From positions 2,852,001 through 2,916,000 of the forward strand of contig NZ_OZ255835.1 in NCBI RefSeq assembly GCF_965277665.1: a DNA stretch of 64,000 bases, read 5' to 3'. This DNA is from Lichenicoccus sp965277665 (GTDB lineage: Bacteria > Pseudomonadota > Alphaproteobacteria > Acetobacterales > Acetobacteraceae). Made by a program: the position numbers and the translations under genes. Numbering within the stretch: the stretch's first letter is position 1; every line of letters starts with the position of its first letter. Positions 34,821 to 43,759 of this stretch are shown piece after piece. The notes under the pieces were generated by a model. That model worked only from the letters and a program-made list of their open reading frames with translations, had not been told where the DNA came from and did not search any database.

Positions 34821-35821
34821 TGGAAGATCGGCTTTCCGATGATGGTGTTCGGGAACAGGTCGTCGAGGAAGAAATGCACGAGCCCGACCGCGCCCAATGT
34901 CGTCCCGGTCGCCTTGTTGAGCGGGACCAGCGCCTCGAGGCCGACCTCGCCCCACTGTGCCAGGTAGATCGCCCCCGGGGCGGCGGTCCATGTGGTGCCC
35001 TGCGCGGCATGCGCGGAGGCGGGCGACGTCCAGGTGAATTCCACCAGCGGGATCATGTTGCCGAGGAAGCCCGGCAGGCCGAGATCCTTCACCTGCGACT
35101 GCAGATAGGGGGTGCTGTACTGGATCGAGAACGCCCCGGCCCAGGCGTTGTTGGCGCCGTCATTGTATTGGGCGGCGACCCCGTCTCCGAACGGCGTGGA
35201 GGCCGCCGCGGGTTGCGCGATCTGCTTCACCTCCTTGTCGGCGATCGTGTAGCCGAGCTCGCCGGTGATCGCGAGCGGCCGCAGCATCCCGATCGGCAGG
35301 TCACCGAAGCCCTTGCCGAAATAGCCGGTCGGTGCCGTCGAGCCGTAACGGTCGGCGCCGGTGTGGTCGGTGCCGCTGCCGCCGATCTCGCGGATGACGC
35401 CGAGTGAGGCGACGAACTCATGATCCGCGTTGGTGTAGGCCTGCCACTTGCCGGTGACATAGATGTTCTCGAAACCGGTCTGTGTCTTCGAGCCGTTGAT
35501 CTGCTGGATGTCGTAGCCGTCATTGAAGATCAGTGCCGTGTCCGGCGTGATCGTCTTGTCGTATTCCCAGCCGAGATCGACCTCGTGGGTCGGTCCGGTG
35601 CCGCCGTCCGACCCGTCGCGCATATAGGTGAAGGCGGGCAGGGAAGCCTCGTCGCTGACGCCGGGATCGTCGAAGGTGAGCGTCACCGGAAAAACCCGGG
35701 CGCCGGCAATGACATGGGCGAAGGCCGGGGCGAAGAAGGCGGGGGCGCAGGCCAGGATGGAAGTCGTCGTCAAGAGCAGGCCGGCGCAGATGATGCGCGC
35801 GGCTGGGCATTCTGTTCGCAT
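34817..35821 (-). CDS. Secreted outer-membrane-like protein in the copper operon
   Basis: 334 residues with a signal peptide (LLLTTTSILACAPAFFAPAFA, cut before HVIAG). The rest alternates aromatic and polar residues in the manner of beta strands (HEVDLGWEYDKTI, IYVTGKWQAYTN, WAGAFSIQYSTPYLQS), suggesting an outer-membrane barrel. Similar transporter-like proteins sit in copC/copD groups, but the role is unknown. Translationally coupled to copC. Confidence 0.7.
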   Translation of the reverse strand: MRTECPAARIICAGLLLTTTSILACAPAFFAPAFAHVIAGARVFPVTLTFDDPGVSDEASLPAFTYMRDGSDGGTGPTHEVDLGWEYDKTITPDTALIFNDGYDIQQINGSKTQTGFENIYVTGKWQAYTNADHEFVASLGVIREIGGSGTDHTGADRYGSTAPTGYFGKGFGDLPIGMLRPLAITGELGYTIADKEVKQIAQPAAASTPFGDGVAAQYNDGANNAWAGAFSIQYSTPYLQSQVKDLGLPGFLGNMIPLVEFTWTSPASAHAAQGTTWTAAPGAIYLAQWGEVGLEALVPLNKATGTTLGAVGLVHFFLDDLFPNTIIGKPIFQ

Positions 35822-35888
35822 GCTGCGAAGTCCTCAGGTCCGGGGCGTCGGAGATGCCGGCCGAGGCCGGCATCGGCTCTCACAACTC

Positions 35889-36293
35889 TCAGACCGCCGG
35901 CGGAGGACCTCGCGGCGTGCCGGCGCGGGTGGTGATGGCAGGCGGCCCACGCAGCAGGGGCCGCTCGAACACTCTCGACGCCAGCACGAGGATCGGCGAC
36001 GGCAGGGCAGCGGCCGGGACAAGGGTGGAGGCCGGCAGGTCCAGCGCCAGCAGCGCCGGGCACAAGGCGAGGTCGGCCGAATGATGCCGGTGCCGCCTGT
36101 GCCCATCCACCGGGATGTTGCCGCTGCTGCACAGCAGGTCGGCGGCGACCAGCACCGCGCGCTCCGCCCGCGCCGGTTCCGCCGTCATCATGCCGCCGAG
36201 CATGAGCTGGCCGACAATCGCTATGACCACGGCAAGGCATCCCAGCCTGCCGCGTATCAGGTGCAACCAGCTTCGACGGCCGGGGGAAACCAT
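35889..36293 (-). CDS. DUF2946-type protein of the copper group
   Basis: 134 residues. A hydrophobic N-terminal segment (GCLAVVIAIVGQLMLGGMM), then a cysteine/histidine-containing part (LLCSSGNIPVDGHRRHRHHS and LCPALLALDLP), and a C-terminus ending in RGPPPAV, as is common in DUF2946 proteins. These occur next to copper-handling genes; function unknown. Start site ATG at 36293 has only a weak GAG upstream. Probably the first gene of the 36.3-33.5 kb operon. Confidence 0.65.
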   Translation of the reverse strand: MVSPGRRSWLHLIRGRLGCLAVVIAIVGQLMLGGMMTAEPARAERAVLVAADLLCSSGNIPVDGHRRHRHHSADLALCPALLALDLPASTLVPAAALPSPILVLASRVFERPLLRGPPAITTRAGTPRGPPPAV

Positions 36294-36331
36294 AAGCTCA
36301 ACGTAGCGGCAGCGTTGCCGCCGAACAATCG

Positions 36332-37138
36332 TTACGTCGAGGCCGGGGTGCGGCCATAGGTCGCATACAGGGCCGCACCGGTGAACAGCACCGCGCCCAG
36401 CATGTTGCCGAGCGTCACCGGGATCTCGTTCCACACCCACCAGTCGTACAGCGAGACCTTGGCGCCCAGCATCATTCCGGCCGGGATCGCGAACATGTTG
36501 ACCACGGAATGCTCGAAGCCCAGCTCGACGAAGATGAAGATCGGCAGCCAGCAGCCGAGGATCTTGCCGGTGGTCGAGGTCGAGGCGAGGCCCATCACCG
36601 AGCCCAGGCTGACCATCCAGTTGCACAGGATCGCCTTGACGAACACGGTGAGCATGCCGGCGGCGCCGAAGGCCTCGTAGGCGGTGGTCTTGCTGACCGC
36701 GAGCGCACGCAGCTTGTCGCCGATCGGGCCGCCGCCGGTATGGCCGCACTCGGTGGCCGTGATCCAGAACAGGCCGGCATAGATCAGGCTGCCGGCAAGG
36801 TTGCCGATGAACACCAGGGTCCAGTTCGACAGCACCTGGCCGAAGCCGATGCGACGAGCCATCAGCGCGGTCGGCATGATGCAGAAATTGCCGGTCAGCA
36901 ATTCGAGCCCGAGGATCACGATCAGCGCGAAGCCGGCGGGAAACAGCAGGGCGCCGACGACGAACTGGCCGGTCTGCGCCGCCACCAGGAACGCCATGCT
37001 GGTCACGAAGCCGAGATAGGCACCGGCCAGGGTGCCGCGGATCAGCAGGTCGGCCGGGGTGAGCCCGGCCTTGATGACGCCCGCCTCGACCATGTTGCCC
37101 ACGATCTGGGCCGGCTTTATGTAGTCCGCCATACGCAC
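36332..37138 (-). CDS. Formate/nitrite transporter family channel
   Basis: 268 residues, six helices. FNT marks: GAYLGFVTSMAFLVAA, LELLTGNFCIMPTALMARR, KAILCNWMVSLG and the central-pore histidine in FVELGFEHSVVNMFAIP. It forms a pentameric channel for formate, nitrite or related monoacids; which one cannot be told. The start is MRMADYIKP. Divergent from the small gene at 37236. Confidence 0.9.
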   Translation of the reverse strand: MRMADYIKPAQIVGNMVEAGVIKAGLTPADLLIRGTLAGAYLGFVTSMAFLVAAQTGQFVVGALLFPAGFALIVILGLELLTGNFCIMPTALMARRIGFGQVLSNWTLVFIGNLAGSLIYAGLFWITATECGHTGGGPIGDKLRALAVSKTTAYEAFGAAGMLTVFVKAILCNWMVSLGSVMGLASTSTTGKILGCWLPIFIFVELGFEHSVVNMFAIPAGMMLGAKVSLYDWWVWNEIPVTLGNMLGAVLFTGAALYATYGRTPAST

Positions 37139-37235
37139 TGCCTTCCTGATGCAACGGACCCGTCCCGGCGACGCCAGCTTGGGTCACGCGAGGATGAATT
37201 GCATCCGCGCCGGTGCGCGTCGAGAGAAGAGGACG

Positions 37236-37463
37236 ATGGAACAGACCCTGCTCTACCGCGATGTCCGCTACGTGATCGGTCCGGAACAGGACGGTCGCCG
37301 GCGGTGGTCGATCCACCCGGAGGGCAGCACCGAGAGCGGCGTGGTCGGCTCCAGTGGCCTGCGCGGCTCCTTCAAGACCGCGGTGTTCGCGGCTCGCGAG
37401 GCGATCGATGCCTGGCTCGACCCGCTCCCCGAGACCGACGCGCCCGAGCCGAGCGCCGCCTGA
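37236..37463 (+). CDS. Small hypothetical protein
   Basis: 75 residues starting MEQTLLYRDVRYVIGPEQDG, with a WSIHPEGS block and an acidic C-terminus. GAGG lies 8 bases before the ATG. No family recognised; possibly in an operon with the methyltransferase 10 bp downstream. Confidence 0.6.
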   Translation: MEQTLLYRDVRYVIGPEQDGRRRWSIHPEGSTESGVVGSSGLRGSFKTAVFAAREAIDAWLDPLPETDAPEPSAA

Positions 37464-37473
37464 GGGTGGCCGC

Positions 37474-38136
37474 ATGCCTGCGTGTCGCGTCATGAGCGAT
37501 CTCGAGGGGTTCCACCCGGGCGCCTTCAGCAAGGCCGATACCGCGCCGGATGCCGTGTTCTACGCCGAGCCACGCTTCGTCACCCATATCGACGATGGCG
37601 CCGCCCGCGCCGTCACCGCGCTCTATCGCACCGTGCTGCCAGAGAACGGCGTCATCCTCGACCTGATGAGCAGCTGGGTCAGCCACCTGCCCGAGGAGAT
37701 GATGTTCGAGCGGGTGATCGGCCACGGGATGAACGCGGCGGAGCTCGCCGACAATCCGCGGCTCGACGATCACTTCGTCGCCGACCTCAACCTGGCGCCG
37801 TCGCTGCCGCTGGCCGACCGGTCGCTGGACGGGGCCTGCCTGTGCGCCTCCGTGCAGTACCTGCAGCAGCCGGTCGCGGTGTTCCGCGAACTGGCCCGGG
37901 TGCTGCGCCCGGGGGCACCCCTGGTCATCACCTTCTCGGACCGGTTCTTCCCGACCAAGGCAGTGGCGATCTGGCAGGCGCTGGACGGCCCGGACCGGCA
38001 GAAGCTGGTCTCGATCTGCGCAACCCGCGCCGGCTTCACCGAGATCGAGACCGGCGAGGTGCGGCCGGACGCGGACGATCCCGCATGGCAGGATCCGATC
38101 TGGGCGGTTATCGGACGCGTGCCTATTCCGGTATAG
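37474..38136 (+). CDS. SAM-dependent methyltransferase (type 11-like)
   Basis: About 220 residues. The SAM site is ILDLMSSWVSHLP (in place of the classical DxGxGxG), followed by ADLNLAPSLPLADRSLDGA, VFRELARVLRPGAPLVITFSDRFFP. Similar proteins are annotated as type 11 methyltransferases of unknown target. ATG at 37474 has GAGGG upstream; a second ATG at 37492 has none. Confidence 0.78.
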   Translation: MPACRVMSDLEGFHPGAFSKADTAPDAVFYAEPRFVTHIDDGAARAVTALYRTVLPENGVILDLMSSWVSHLPEEMMFERVIGHGMNAAELADNPRLDDHFVADLNLAPSLPLADRSLDGACLCASVQYLQQPVAVFRELARVLRPGAPLVITFSDRFFPTKAVAIWQALDGPDRQKLVSICATRAGFTEIETGEVRPDADDPAWQDPIWAVIGRVPIPV

Positions 38137-38144
38137 AGGGCGCC

Positions 38145-39929
38145 ATGCCCTTTCCCACGACCCATGCCTCGCTCGCGCAGGCGCTCGCCGCGCGCGGCTA
38201 TGCCGAACCCACTCCCGTGCAGGCCGCCGTCCTGGCCGCCGCCGATGGCCGCGACCTCGTCGTCTCCGCGCAGACCGGCTCCGGCAAGACCGTGGCCTAC
38301 GGCCTCGCCGCCGCCGCCACCCTGCTCGGCGACGAAGCGTTCTTCGGTCGCGCCGCAGCACCCCTGGCCCTGGTGATCGCGCCGACCCGCGAACTCGCGG
38401 TCCAGGTGCACAAGGAACTGTCCTGGCTCTATGCCGAGGCCCGCGCCCGCATCGTGTCGTGCATCGGCGGCATGGATGTGCGGCGCGAGGCGCGCGCGCT
38501 GGAAGGCGGCTGCCACATCGTCGTCGGCACGCCGGGGCGGCTGTGCGACCATCTCGCGCGCGGCCGGCTCGACCTCTCGGCGCTGCGTGTCGTGGTGCTC
38601 GACGAGGCCGACGAGATGCTCGATCTGGGCTTTCGCGACGAGCTCGAGACGCTGCTCAAGCAGACCCCCGAGGCACGCCGCACGCTGCTGTTCTCGGCCA
38701 CCATCCCGCGCGAGATCGCAGCGCTCGCCAAGCGCTACCAGCGCGACGCGCTGCGCATCGACACCGTCAGCGGCACCCGCCAGCACGCCGACATCGAGTA
38801 TCGCGCGGTGATCGCCGGCCGCAACGACGAGGAGCACGCGGTCGTCAACGTGCTGCGCTACTTCGAGAGCCCGACCGCGATGGTGTTCTGCTCGACCCGC
38901 GAGATGGTGCGGCACATGCACGGCAGCCTGCTCGAGCGCGGCTTCGCGTCCGTGGCGCTGTCCGGCGAACTCAGCCAGAGCGAGCGCTCGCGGGCGCTGG
39001 AATCGCTGCGCACCGGCCAGGCGCGTGTCTGCGTCGCCACCGACGTCGCCGCACGCGGCCTCGACCTGCCCGACCTCGGCCTGGTGGTGCATGCGGCGCT
39101 GCCGACCGACAGCCCGACCCTGCTGCATCGCAGCGGCCGTACCGGGCGCGCCGGACGCAAGGGCACCTGCGTGATCATCGTGCCGGTCTCGCGGCGCCGG
39201 AAGGCCGAGCAGCTGCTGGCCGGCGCCCGCGTCGAGGCCGGCTGGAGCGGGCCGCCGACACCGGAGGAAATCCGCGCCCGCGACAGCGCCCGGCTGCTCG
39301 CCGACCCGGTGCTGGCCGAGGAGGTGGCGCCGGAGGACCTCGCGTTGGCCCGCAGCCTGCTCGAAGGCCGCACCGCCGAGGAGATCGCCGCCGCCCTGAT
39401 ACGCATGCATCGCGCCCGCCTGCCGGAGCCCGAGGAGGTGACGCAGCCGCCGACGCACATCGCCGAGCACCGCCCGCGGGTGGCACCCGACGGCCCGCGC
39501 TCGCCGCGCGCCGAGCGGACACGCGAGCCCTATCGGCGCGAGGTCGGCCCGCCCCGCGAGGATGCCAGGTCGCACGAGCCGCGCGAGCCGGGGATCTGGT
39601 ATCGCATGTCGATCGGACGCCAGGACAAGGCCGACCCGAAATGGCTGGTGCCGCTGATCTGCCGGCTCGGCGGCGTCACCAAGCGCGACATCGGCGCGAT
39701 TAGGATCAGCGACCAGGAGACGCATTTCGAGATCACCCCCGCGATGAGCGAGCGCTTCGCGGCCTGCGTGGTGGCCACCGACGCCGACGAGGTGCAGATC
39801 GAGCGCGCCACCGGCGGCCCCGGCGGTCCGCCGTCCGCCGCGCGCAAGCCCTATCGCGCGTCGTCCCGCGGCAGCGCCGGTCCGGGCGAGGGCTCGTCGC
39901 GCAAACGGGCAGCGTCGCGTCCGCGTTGA
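38145..39929 (+). CDS. deaD: DEAD-box RNA helicase with DbpA-type RNA-binding domain
   Basis: 594 residues. RecA domain 1: Q-motif PTPVQAAVL, Walker A AQTGSGKT at 42-49, PTRELA, GTPGRL, VLDEADEML, SAT. Domain 2: VFCSTREMVRHM, ATDVAARGLDLP, HRSGRTGRAGR. A basic/proline-rich linker leads to a DbpA-like RNA-binding domain (WLVPLICRLGGVTKRDIGAI) and a basic tail. Probable role in ribosome assembly or mRNA unwinding in the cold. The gene symbol is by domain layout; csdA/dbpA-like names would also fit. Confidence 0.9.
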   Translation: MPFPTTHASLAQALAARGYAEPTPVQAAVLAAADGRDLVVSAQTGSGKTVAYGLAAAATLLGDEAFFGRAAAPLALVIAPTRELAVQVHKELSWLYAEARARIVSCIGGMDVRREARALEGGCHIVVGTPGRLCDHLARGRLDLSALRVVVLDEADEMLDLGFRDELETLLKQTPEARRTLLFSATIPREIAALAKRYQRDALRIDTVSGTRQHADIEYRAVIAGRNDEEHAVVNVLRYFESPTAMVFCSTREMVRHMHGSLLERGFASVALSGELSQSERSRALESLRTGQARVCVATDVAARGLDLPDLGLVVHAALPTDSPTLLHRSGRTGRAGRKGTCVIIVPVSRRRKAEQLLAGARVEAGWSGPPTPEEIRARDSARLLADPVLAEEVAPEDLALARSLLEGRTAEEIAAALIRMHRARLPEPEEVTQPPTHIAEHRPRVAPDGPRSPRAERTREPYRREVGPPREDARSHEPREPGIWYRMSIGRQDKADPKWLVPLICRLGGVTKRDIGAIRISDQETHFEITPAMSERFAACVVATDADEVQIERATGGPGGPPSAARKPYRASSRGSAGPGEGSSRKRAASRPR

Positions 39930-40444
39930 AGCCGCTGCCGCCGGTCCGCCTCGACGAGGTGTCGGAAGCGGACGCGGCCGGCTTGATCCGCTGCAATCTG
40001 GCAAGCCGCGCCCATCACCACCCCTGGGCCACACCCTTCATCGACCGGCCCGGCTTCCTTGCCTGGTTCGACCGCATCACCGAAGGGGCCCTGGTCGCCC
40101 GCATCGCGCGCGCGGCGGAGTGCGGGACCGTCGTCGGGGTGATCACCCTCGGCGGCATCCTGCGCGGCCCGTTCCAGAACGCCTATCTCGGCTATTACGG
40201 CATGGCCGGATGCGGCGGTCGCGGCCTGATGACCGCTGGCGTTGGCGCGATGTGCCGCCTCGCCTTCCAGGAGCTTGGCCTGCATCGCCTCGAGGCCAAC
40301 ATACAGCCGGGCAATGCGGCCTCGATCAGGCTGGCGACGCGCATCGGCTTCCGGCTGGAAGGCTTCTCGCCGCGCTACCTGCAGATCGACGGGGTGTGGC
40401 AGGACCATGAGCGCTATGCGCTGCTGGCGGACGAGATCAGGTAG
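39926..40444 (+). CDS. GNAT acetyltransferase, RimJ/RimL type
   Basis: 172 residues. VVGVITLGGILRG, YLGYYGMAGCGGRGLMTAG (acetyl-CoA loop) and LGLHRLEANIQPGNAASIRLATRIGFRLEG are the RimJ/RimL core, ending WQDHERYALLADE. It acetylates an N-terminal or small-molecule amine. The start is TTG, overlapping the helicase stop as TTGA, so the two genes are coupled; the acceptor might be a ribosomal protein (inference). Confidence 0.87.
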   Translation: MKPLPPVRLDEVSEADAAGLIRCNLASRAHHHPWATPFIDRPGFLAWFDRITEGALVARIARAAECGTVVGVITLGGILRGPFQNAYLGYYGMAGCGGRGLMTAGVGAMCRLAFQELGLHRLEANIQPGNAASIRLATRIGFRLEGFSPRYLQIDGVWQDHERYALLADEIR

Positions 40445-40520
40445 GCGATCTACTGGATTTACGCGTTCCAATAACGATACGCTTTGCCGCGTGTCACTCG
40501 CATCGAGTCGGAGGCTACTG

Positions 40521-40661
40521 GTGGATTCTGGGAGTCTTGCCGTGGTCGCGTTCTGGCTCGGCGGCATCGCCGCGATCACCCGGGCAGATCCGCTGGGGCG
40601 ACCGGCCCTAGGCGGTGCCGTGGCCCTGGCGGTCGCCGCCCTGGTCGGGCTGCTGACCTAG
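40521..40661 (+). CDS. Possible small membrane protein
   Basis: 46 residues from a GTG (MDSGSLAVVAFWLGGIAAIT), with two hydrophobic stretches separated by ADPLGRPAL. GGAGG lies about 8 bases upstream. No family known; it could be non-coding. Confidence 0.35.
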   Translation: MDSGSLAVVAFWLGGIAAITRADPLGRPALGGAVALAVAALVGLLT

Positions 40662-40701
40662 AACGAGTACGATCTGAGCCTGCCGGCGATCTGCGCGGCA
40701 T

Positions 40702-41979
40702 TCAGCGTGACCGCGCCGTCACGCACTGGCGGCCGGGGGGTGGGGTCGCGCCTCGACCTTCTCCCGACATCGGCTCAGGCCGACGCCGATCCACCAACAG
40801 CGCAGCCTCGCCACTCCAGCGGAACATTCCTTTGCCCGACCGCTTTGCGTCGTAGAGTGCCATATCGGCCTCAAGCGTGAGGGTCGCCGCGTCCATACCC
40901 GGCGCGTTTGATGCGAGACCGATGCTGACTCCGATACAAATCTCCCGGCTGAAACCGAGATTGTAGGGATACCGCAAGCTGTTGATCAGTTCCTGAGCGT
41001 CCAACTCGGCCTGCTCGCTATCGTCTGTCGACAGCAGGACCGCGAATTCGTCGCCGCCGAGCCGTGCTGCCAAGCTTTCAGATCGACTCCAAACCTGCAG
41101 CCGCCGGGCCACCTGTACAAGGAGAGCGTCCCCCGCCGCATGTCCGAATTCGTCGTTCACAGCTTTGAAGCCATCAAGGTCGAGGAACATTATCAAGAGC
41201 AGTCGCCCGTATTTGGCAGTCCTTTTCAAGGCCGCCTTCAGCGACTCGTCAAAGCAGGCCCGGTTTGGCAGACCCGTCAACGGGCAGTGCAACGCACGAT
41301 CCCGGTTCTCGATCCGAGCCTGCAATGACGCGAGGTAGTCCTCGTGCAACTGTCGGGTGATACTGAGCATGCCGACCAGATACATCGGGGCGAGCAGCAG
41401 GATCCATCGCATGAGCGGCAGGACGCTGAGCAGCGAGCCCGCTGTGAACGGCAACATGACCAAACACATCTGAACGCTGTTAAGCCGAGGCGAGGCGGGA
41501 TTGCGGGCACTCTGAGCACCGATCGTGCCCATCGCCAACAGCGCGGCGATGACCGACAGGCCCGGATCGCCGGTCGCGACACAGATCAGCGTACCGAACC
41601 CCAAGAGGCCACTCCAAAGCGTTCCCAGACACACGAACGCATCTGTAATCCAAGGCGGCAGGAGCCGGCCTGAATTTGCATTCGAGGAAAGTCGCAGCAT
41701 AAGAACAACGACCGGGAGACGAACTGCGGCGAGCAGAATGTCGAGACAAAGCCAGCAGCCGAACGGGAGAGTCGGGTGCCGAATGAAGGCGATTATAACA
41801 ACAAGAACGGTCACGGCCGCGCTCACTAGAATCGCGTCGAGCCGGCGTAGCATTGTCTGCCGCAATTCCGCGTCACCCTCCAGACCGACGCTACGCATCG
41901 GAGCCATCAGCCAAGCGACCACTGCCCAGCGCGGCGCCGGCAACTGAAATCTCGGTTCTTCCAGAAAGGTCGGCGGCAT
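40702..41979 (-). CDS. Membrane-bound diguanylate cyclase (GGDEF)
   Basis: About 425 residues from the chosen ATG. Five or so membrane helices (about 50-210) precede a GGDEF domain: LTGLPNRACFDE, FLDLDGFKAVNDEFGHAAGD, and the active GGDEF at 308-312. The inhibitory I-site position reads RSES, not RxxD, so product inhibition is probably absent. It makes cyclic di-GMP. The start is uncertain: the frame stays open up to 42318, but the added residues do not look like this family. The gene is less GC-rich than its neighbours. Confidence 0.82.
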   Translation of the reverse strand: MPPTFLEEPRFQLPAPRWAVVAWLMAPMRSVGLEGDAELRQTMLRRLDAILVSAAVTVLVVIIAFIRHPTLPFGCWLCLDILLAAVRLPVVVLMLRLSSNANSGRLLPPWITDAFVCLGTLWSGLLGFGTLICVATGDPGLSVIAALLAMGTIGAQSARNPASPRLNSVQMCLVMLPFTAGSLLSVLPLMRWILLLAPMYLVGMLSITRQLHEDYLASLQARIENRDRALHCPLTGLPNRACFDESLKAALKRTAKYGRLLLIMFLDLDGFKAVNDEFGHAAGDALLVQVARRLQVWSRSESLAARLGGDEFAVLLSTDDSEQAELDAQELINSLRYPYNLGFSREICIGVSIGLASNAPGMDAATLTLEADMALYDAKRSGKGMFRWSGEAALLVDRRRPEPMSGEGRGATPPPGRQCVTARSR

Positions 41980-42442
41980 AAGGTAGTCTACTGCGTAACG
42001 GCTGAACGCGGGCTTAAGAGAGGGCAACGCGTCTGATCTTTGATAAACGACGCAAGGCGTGAACGGCGCGTTACCGAATGGCTTCGTCCTGGATGTCGAC
42101 GCGTGCCTTGACCGGAAGAGTCCGGAGATCCCGTCTTCCTGCCGAACAGGCCGAGCCTGGCGCATGCGGGCTTCGACGTCCGCTGCCTCGTCGATGGGGG
42201 TCCAGGAGATGCCGTAACGGGCCTGCAGCGAGGCTGACGTCCTGAGCGGGCCTCTTCCAGAGTGTTGGCACAACGCGGTCCCGATCGGTTCGGGTCCGGT
42301 CATCAGGAGCGCGGTCATGGACCATCATGTTATCTCGACGACATCAACCGCGACCCGGTGATCCATCACTGGACCTACAAGATGCCCGAGGCCGGAGCAT
42401 AGGAGTGCCGATCCATGGAAACGTCGTTCTAGAACAACAGCC
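41980..42442. other. Intergenic stretch with probable gene remnants
   Basis: 463 bp between the diguanylate cyclase and dinB. The minus strand 42130-42318 is an open frame with coding-like codon use (LQARYGISWTPIDEAADVEA) that runs into unlike sequence before the cyclase. The plus strand 42262-42402 has a short open frame. These look like ends of genes lost by deletion. No repeat or terminator was recognised. Confidence 0.45.
42262..42402 (+). pseudogene. Short open frame, probable 3' remnant of a lost gene
   Basis: 46 codons from a GTG. The last half, YLDDINRDPVIHHWTYKMPE, has the composition of a real protein C-terminus, but there is no upstream body and no ribosome site. I cannot name the family. 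Confidence 0.25.
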
Positions 42443-43759
42443 TTATCCGTCACCTGGCGTCGCAGGGCGATTCCGGGTGACCGGATGCTGCCCCAGTGCC
42501 CGGCCGCGCTGCACCGCAGCGTTGCCGAAGCGGTCGCGCAGCCGGTCGATCGCCGCCTGTGCCGCGACGCGGCGGAGCATGGACGGATCGGCGAGGTCGG
42601 CGGCGTCGGCATCCGCCAGCGGCAGGATCGGTGCGGCCCCGATGCCGATGAGACGGAAGGGGGTGCCGTCGATCTCGCGCACGAGCAGCCGCCGGGCCGC
42701 TTCGAACAGCCGCTCCGGCAGGATCGTCGGCGTGCCGAGCCTGGCCGATCGGGTGCGGGTGAGGAAGCGCTGCGTCTTGAGCTTCAGCACCACGCCACCC
42801 GCGCTCGCATCGCCATGCCGCAAGCGGCCGCCGAGCTTTTCGCAGAGCTGCCAGAGCTCGCGTTCCAGCGCGGCCGCATCGGCGATGTCGGCGGAAAAGG
42901 TGGTCTCGGCGCTGATCGACTTCGCCTCCCGGCCGGGATCGACCGGGCGCCGGTCCTCTCCGCGCGCGCGCGCGACCAGGAACGGTCCGTCCTCGCCGAG
43001 CAGGGACTGCGCCTCGCGGGCCGTCAGCCCCTGCAGCTGGCCCAGCCGGGTGATGCCGCGGGCCGCGAGCCGCCGCTCCTGCGCGGGACCGATGCCGGGC
43101 AGCAGCCGCACCGGCTTCGCCGCGAGCCATGCCCGCGCATCGCTGCCGAGCACGCCGAAGCCGCGCGGCTTGTCGAGGCCGGCGGCGAGCTTGGCCAGCA
43201 GCCGGTTCGGCGCAAGCCCGATCGAGATGGTGATGCCGATCTGGCACTCGACCTGGGTTGCGAGGCGGGCCAGCATCACCGCGGGGGGTACCCCGTGCAG
43301 CGCCGCGGTGCCGGACATGTCGAGCACCGCCTCGTCGATGGAGAGCGACTGCACCAGCGGCGTGAGGCGCTGCATCAGGTGGCGCAGCGCCCGCGAGGCT
43401 GCGGTGTATTTCGCAAAATCCGGCCGGATCACCACCGCGTCCGGGCAGGCCTTAAGGGCGAGGAACATCGGCATCGCGCTGCGCACGCCGCGCATGCGGG
43501 CGATGTAGCAGGCGGCGGTGACCACGCCGCGGCTCCCGCCGCCGACCAGGACGGGAACCGCCGCCAGCTCCGGCCGGTCGCGCTTCTCGACGCTGCAGTA
43601 GAACGCATCCGCATCGACATGCGCCACGTCGAGTTCCAGCAGTTCGGCATGGCGGACCAGCCGATGGCCACGGCATCGGGCGCAGCGCCGCACGGTCCCG
43701 TCAGCCGCCGCCTCGACGTGCTGGCAGTCGAGGCAAAGGGCCGGCGTCCTAAGCGACAC
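42443..43759 (-). CDS. dinB: DNA polymerase IV (Y family)
   Basis: 438 residues; translesion polymerase. Catalytic acids: D49 in HVDADAFYCSVEKRD and D142-E143 in SIDEAVLD. GLAPNRLLAKLA and GIGPAQERRLAARGI are the palm/thumb and helix-hairpin-helix parts, followed by a little-finger domain. An N-terminal extension carries CLDC and CARC (C9, C12, C26, C29), a zinc-ribbon-like addition seen in alphaproteobacterial DinB. GTG start; 11-bp overlap with the end of the ROK gene. Confidence 0.9.
   Translation of the reverse strand: MSLRTPALCLDCQHVEAAADGTVRRCARCRGHRLVRHAELLELDVAHVDADAFYCSVEKRDRPELAAVPVLVGGGSRGVVTAACYIARMRGVRSAMPMFLALKACPDAVVIRPDFAKYTAASRALRHLMQRLTPLVQSLSIDEAVLDMSGTAALHGVPPAVMLARLATQVECQIGITISIGLAPNRLLAKLAAGLDKPRGFGVLGSDARAWLAAKPVRLLPGIGPAQERRLAARGITRLGQLQGLTAREAQSLLGEDGPFLVARARGEDRRPVDPGREAKSISAETTFSADIADAAALERELWQLCEKLGGRLRHGDASAGGVVLKLKTQRFLTRTRSARLGTPTILPERLFEAARRLLVREIDGTPFRLIGIGAAPILPLADADAADLADPSMLRRVAAQAAIDRLRDRFGNAAVQRGRALGQHPVTRNRPATPGDG

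Noticed and set aside
36509..37495. Plus-strand open frame opposite the formate/nitrite channel
   Set aside because: Shadow of a clear FNT gene; no domain-like pattern.
41980..42318. Extended N-terminus for the diguanylate cyclase
   Set aside because: The frame is open but the residues around 42000-42110 look non-coding and the stretch before them resembles a different protein; kept as remnant.
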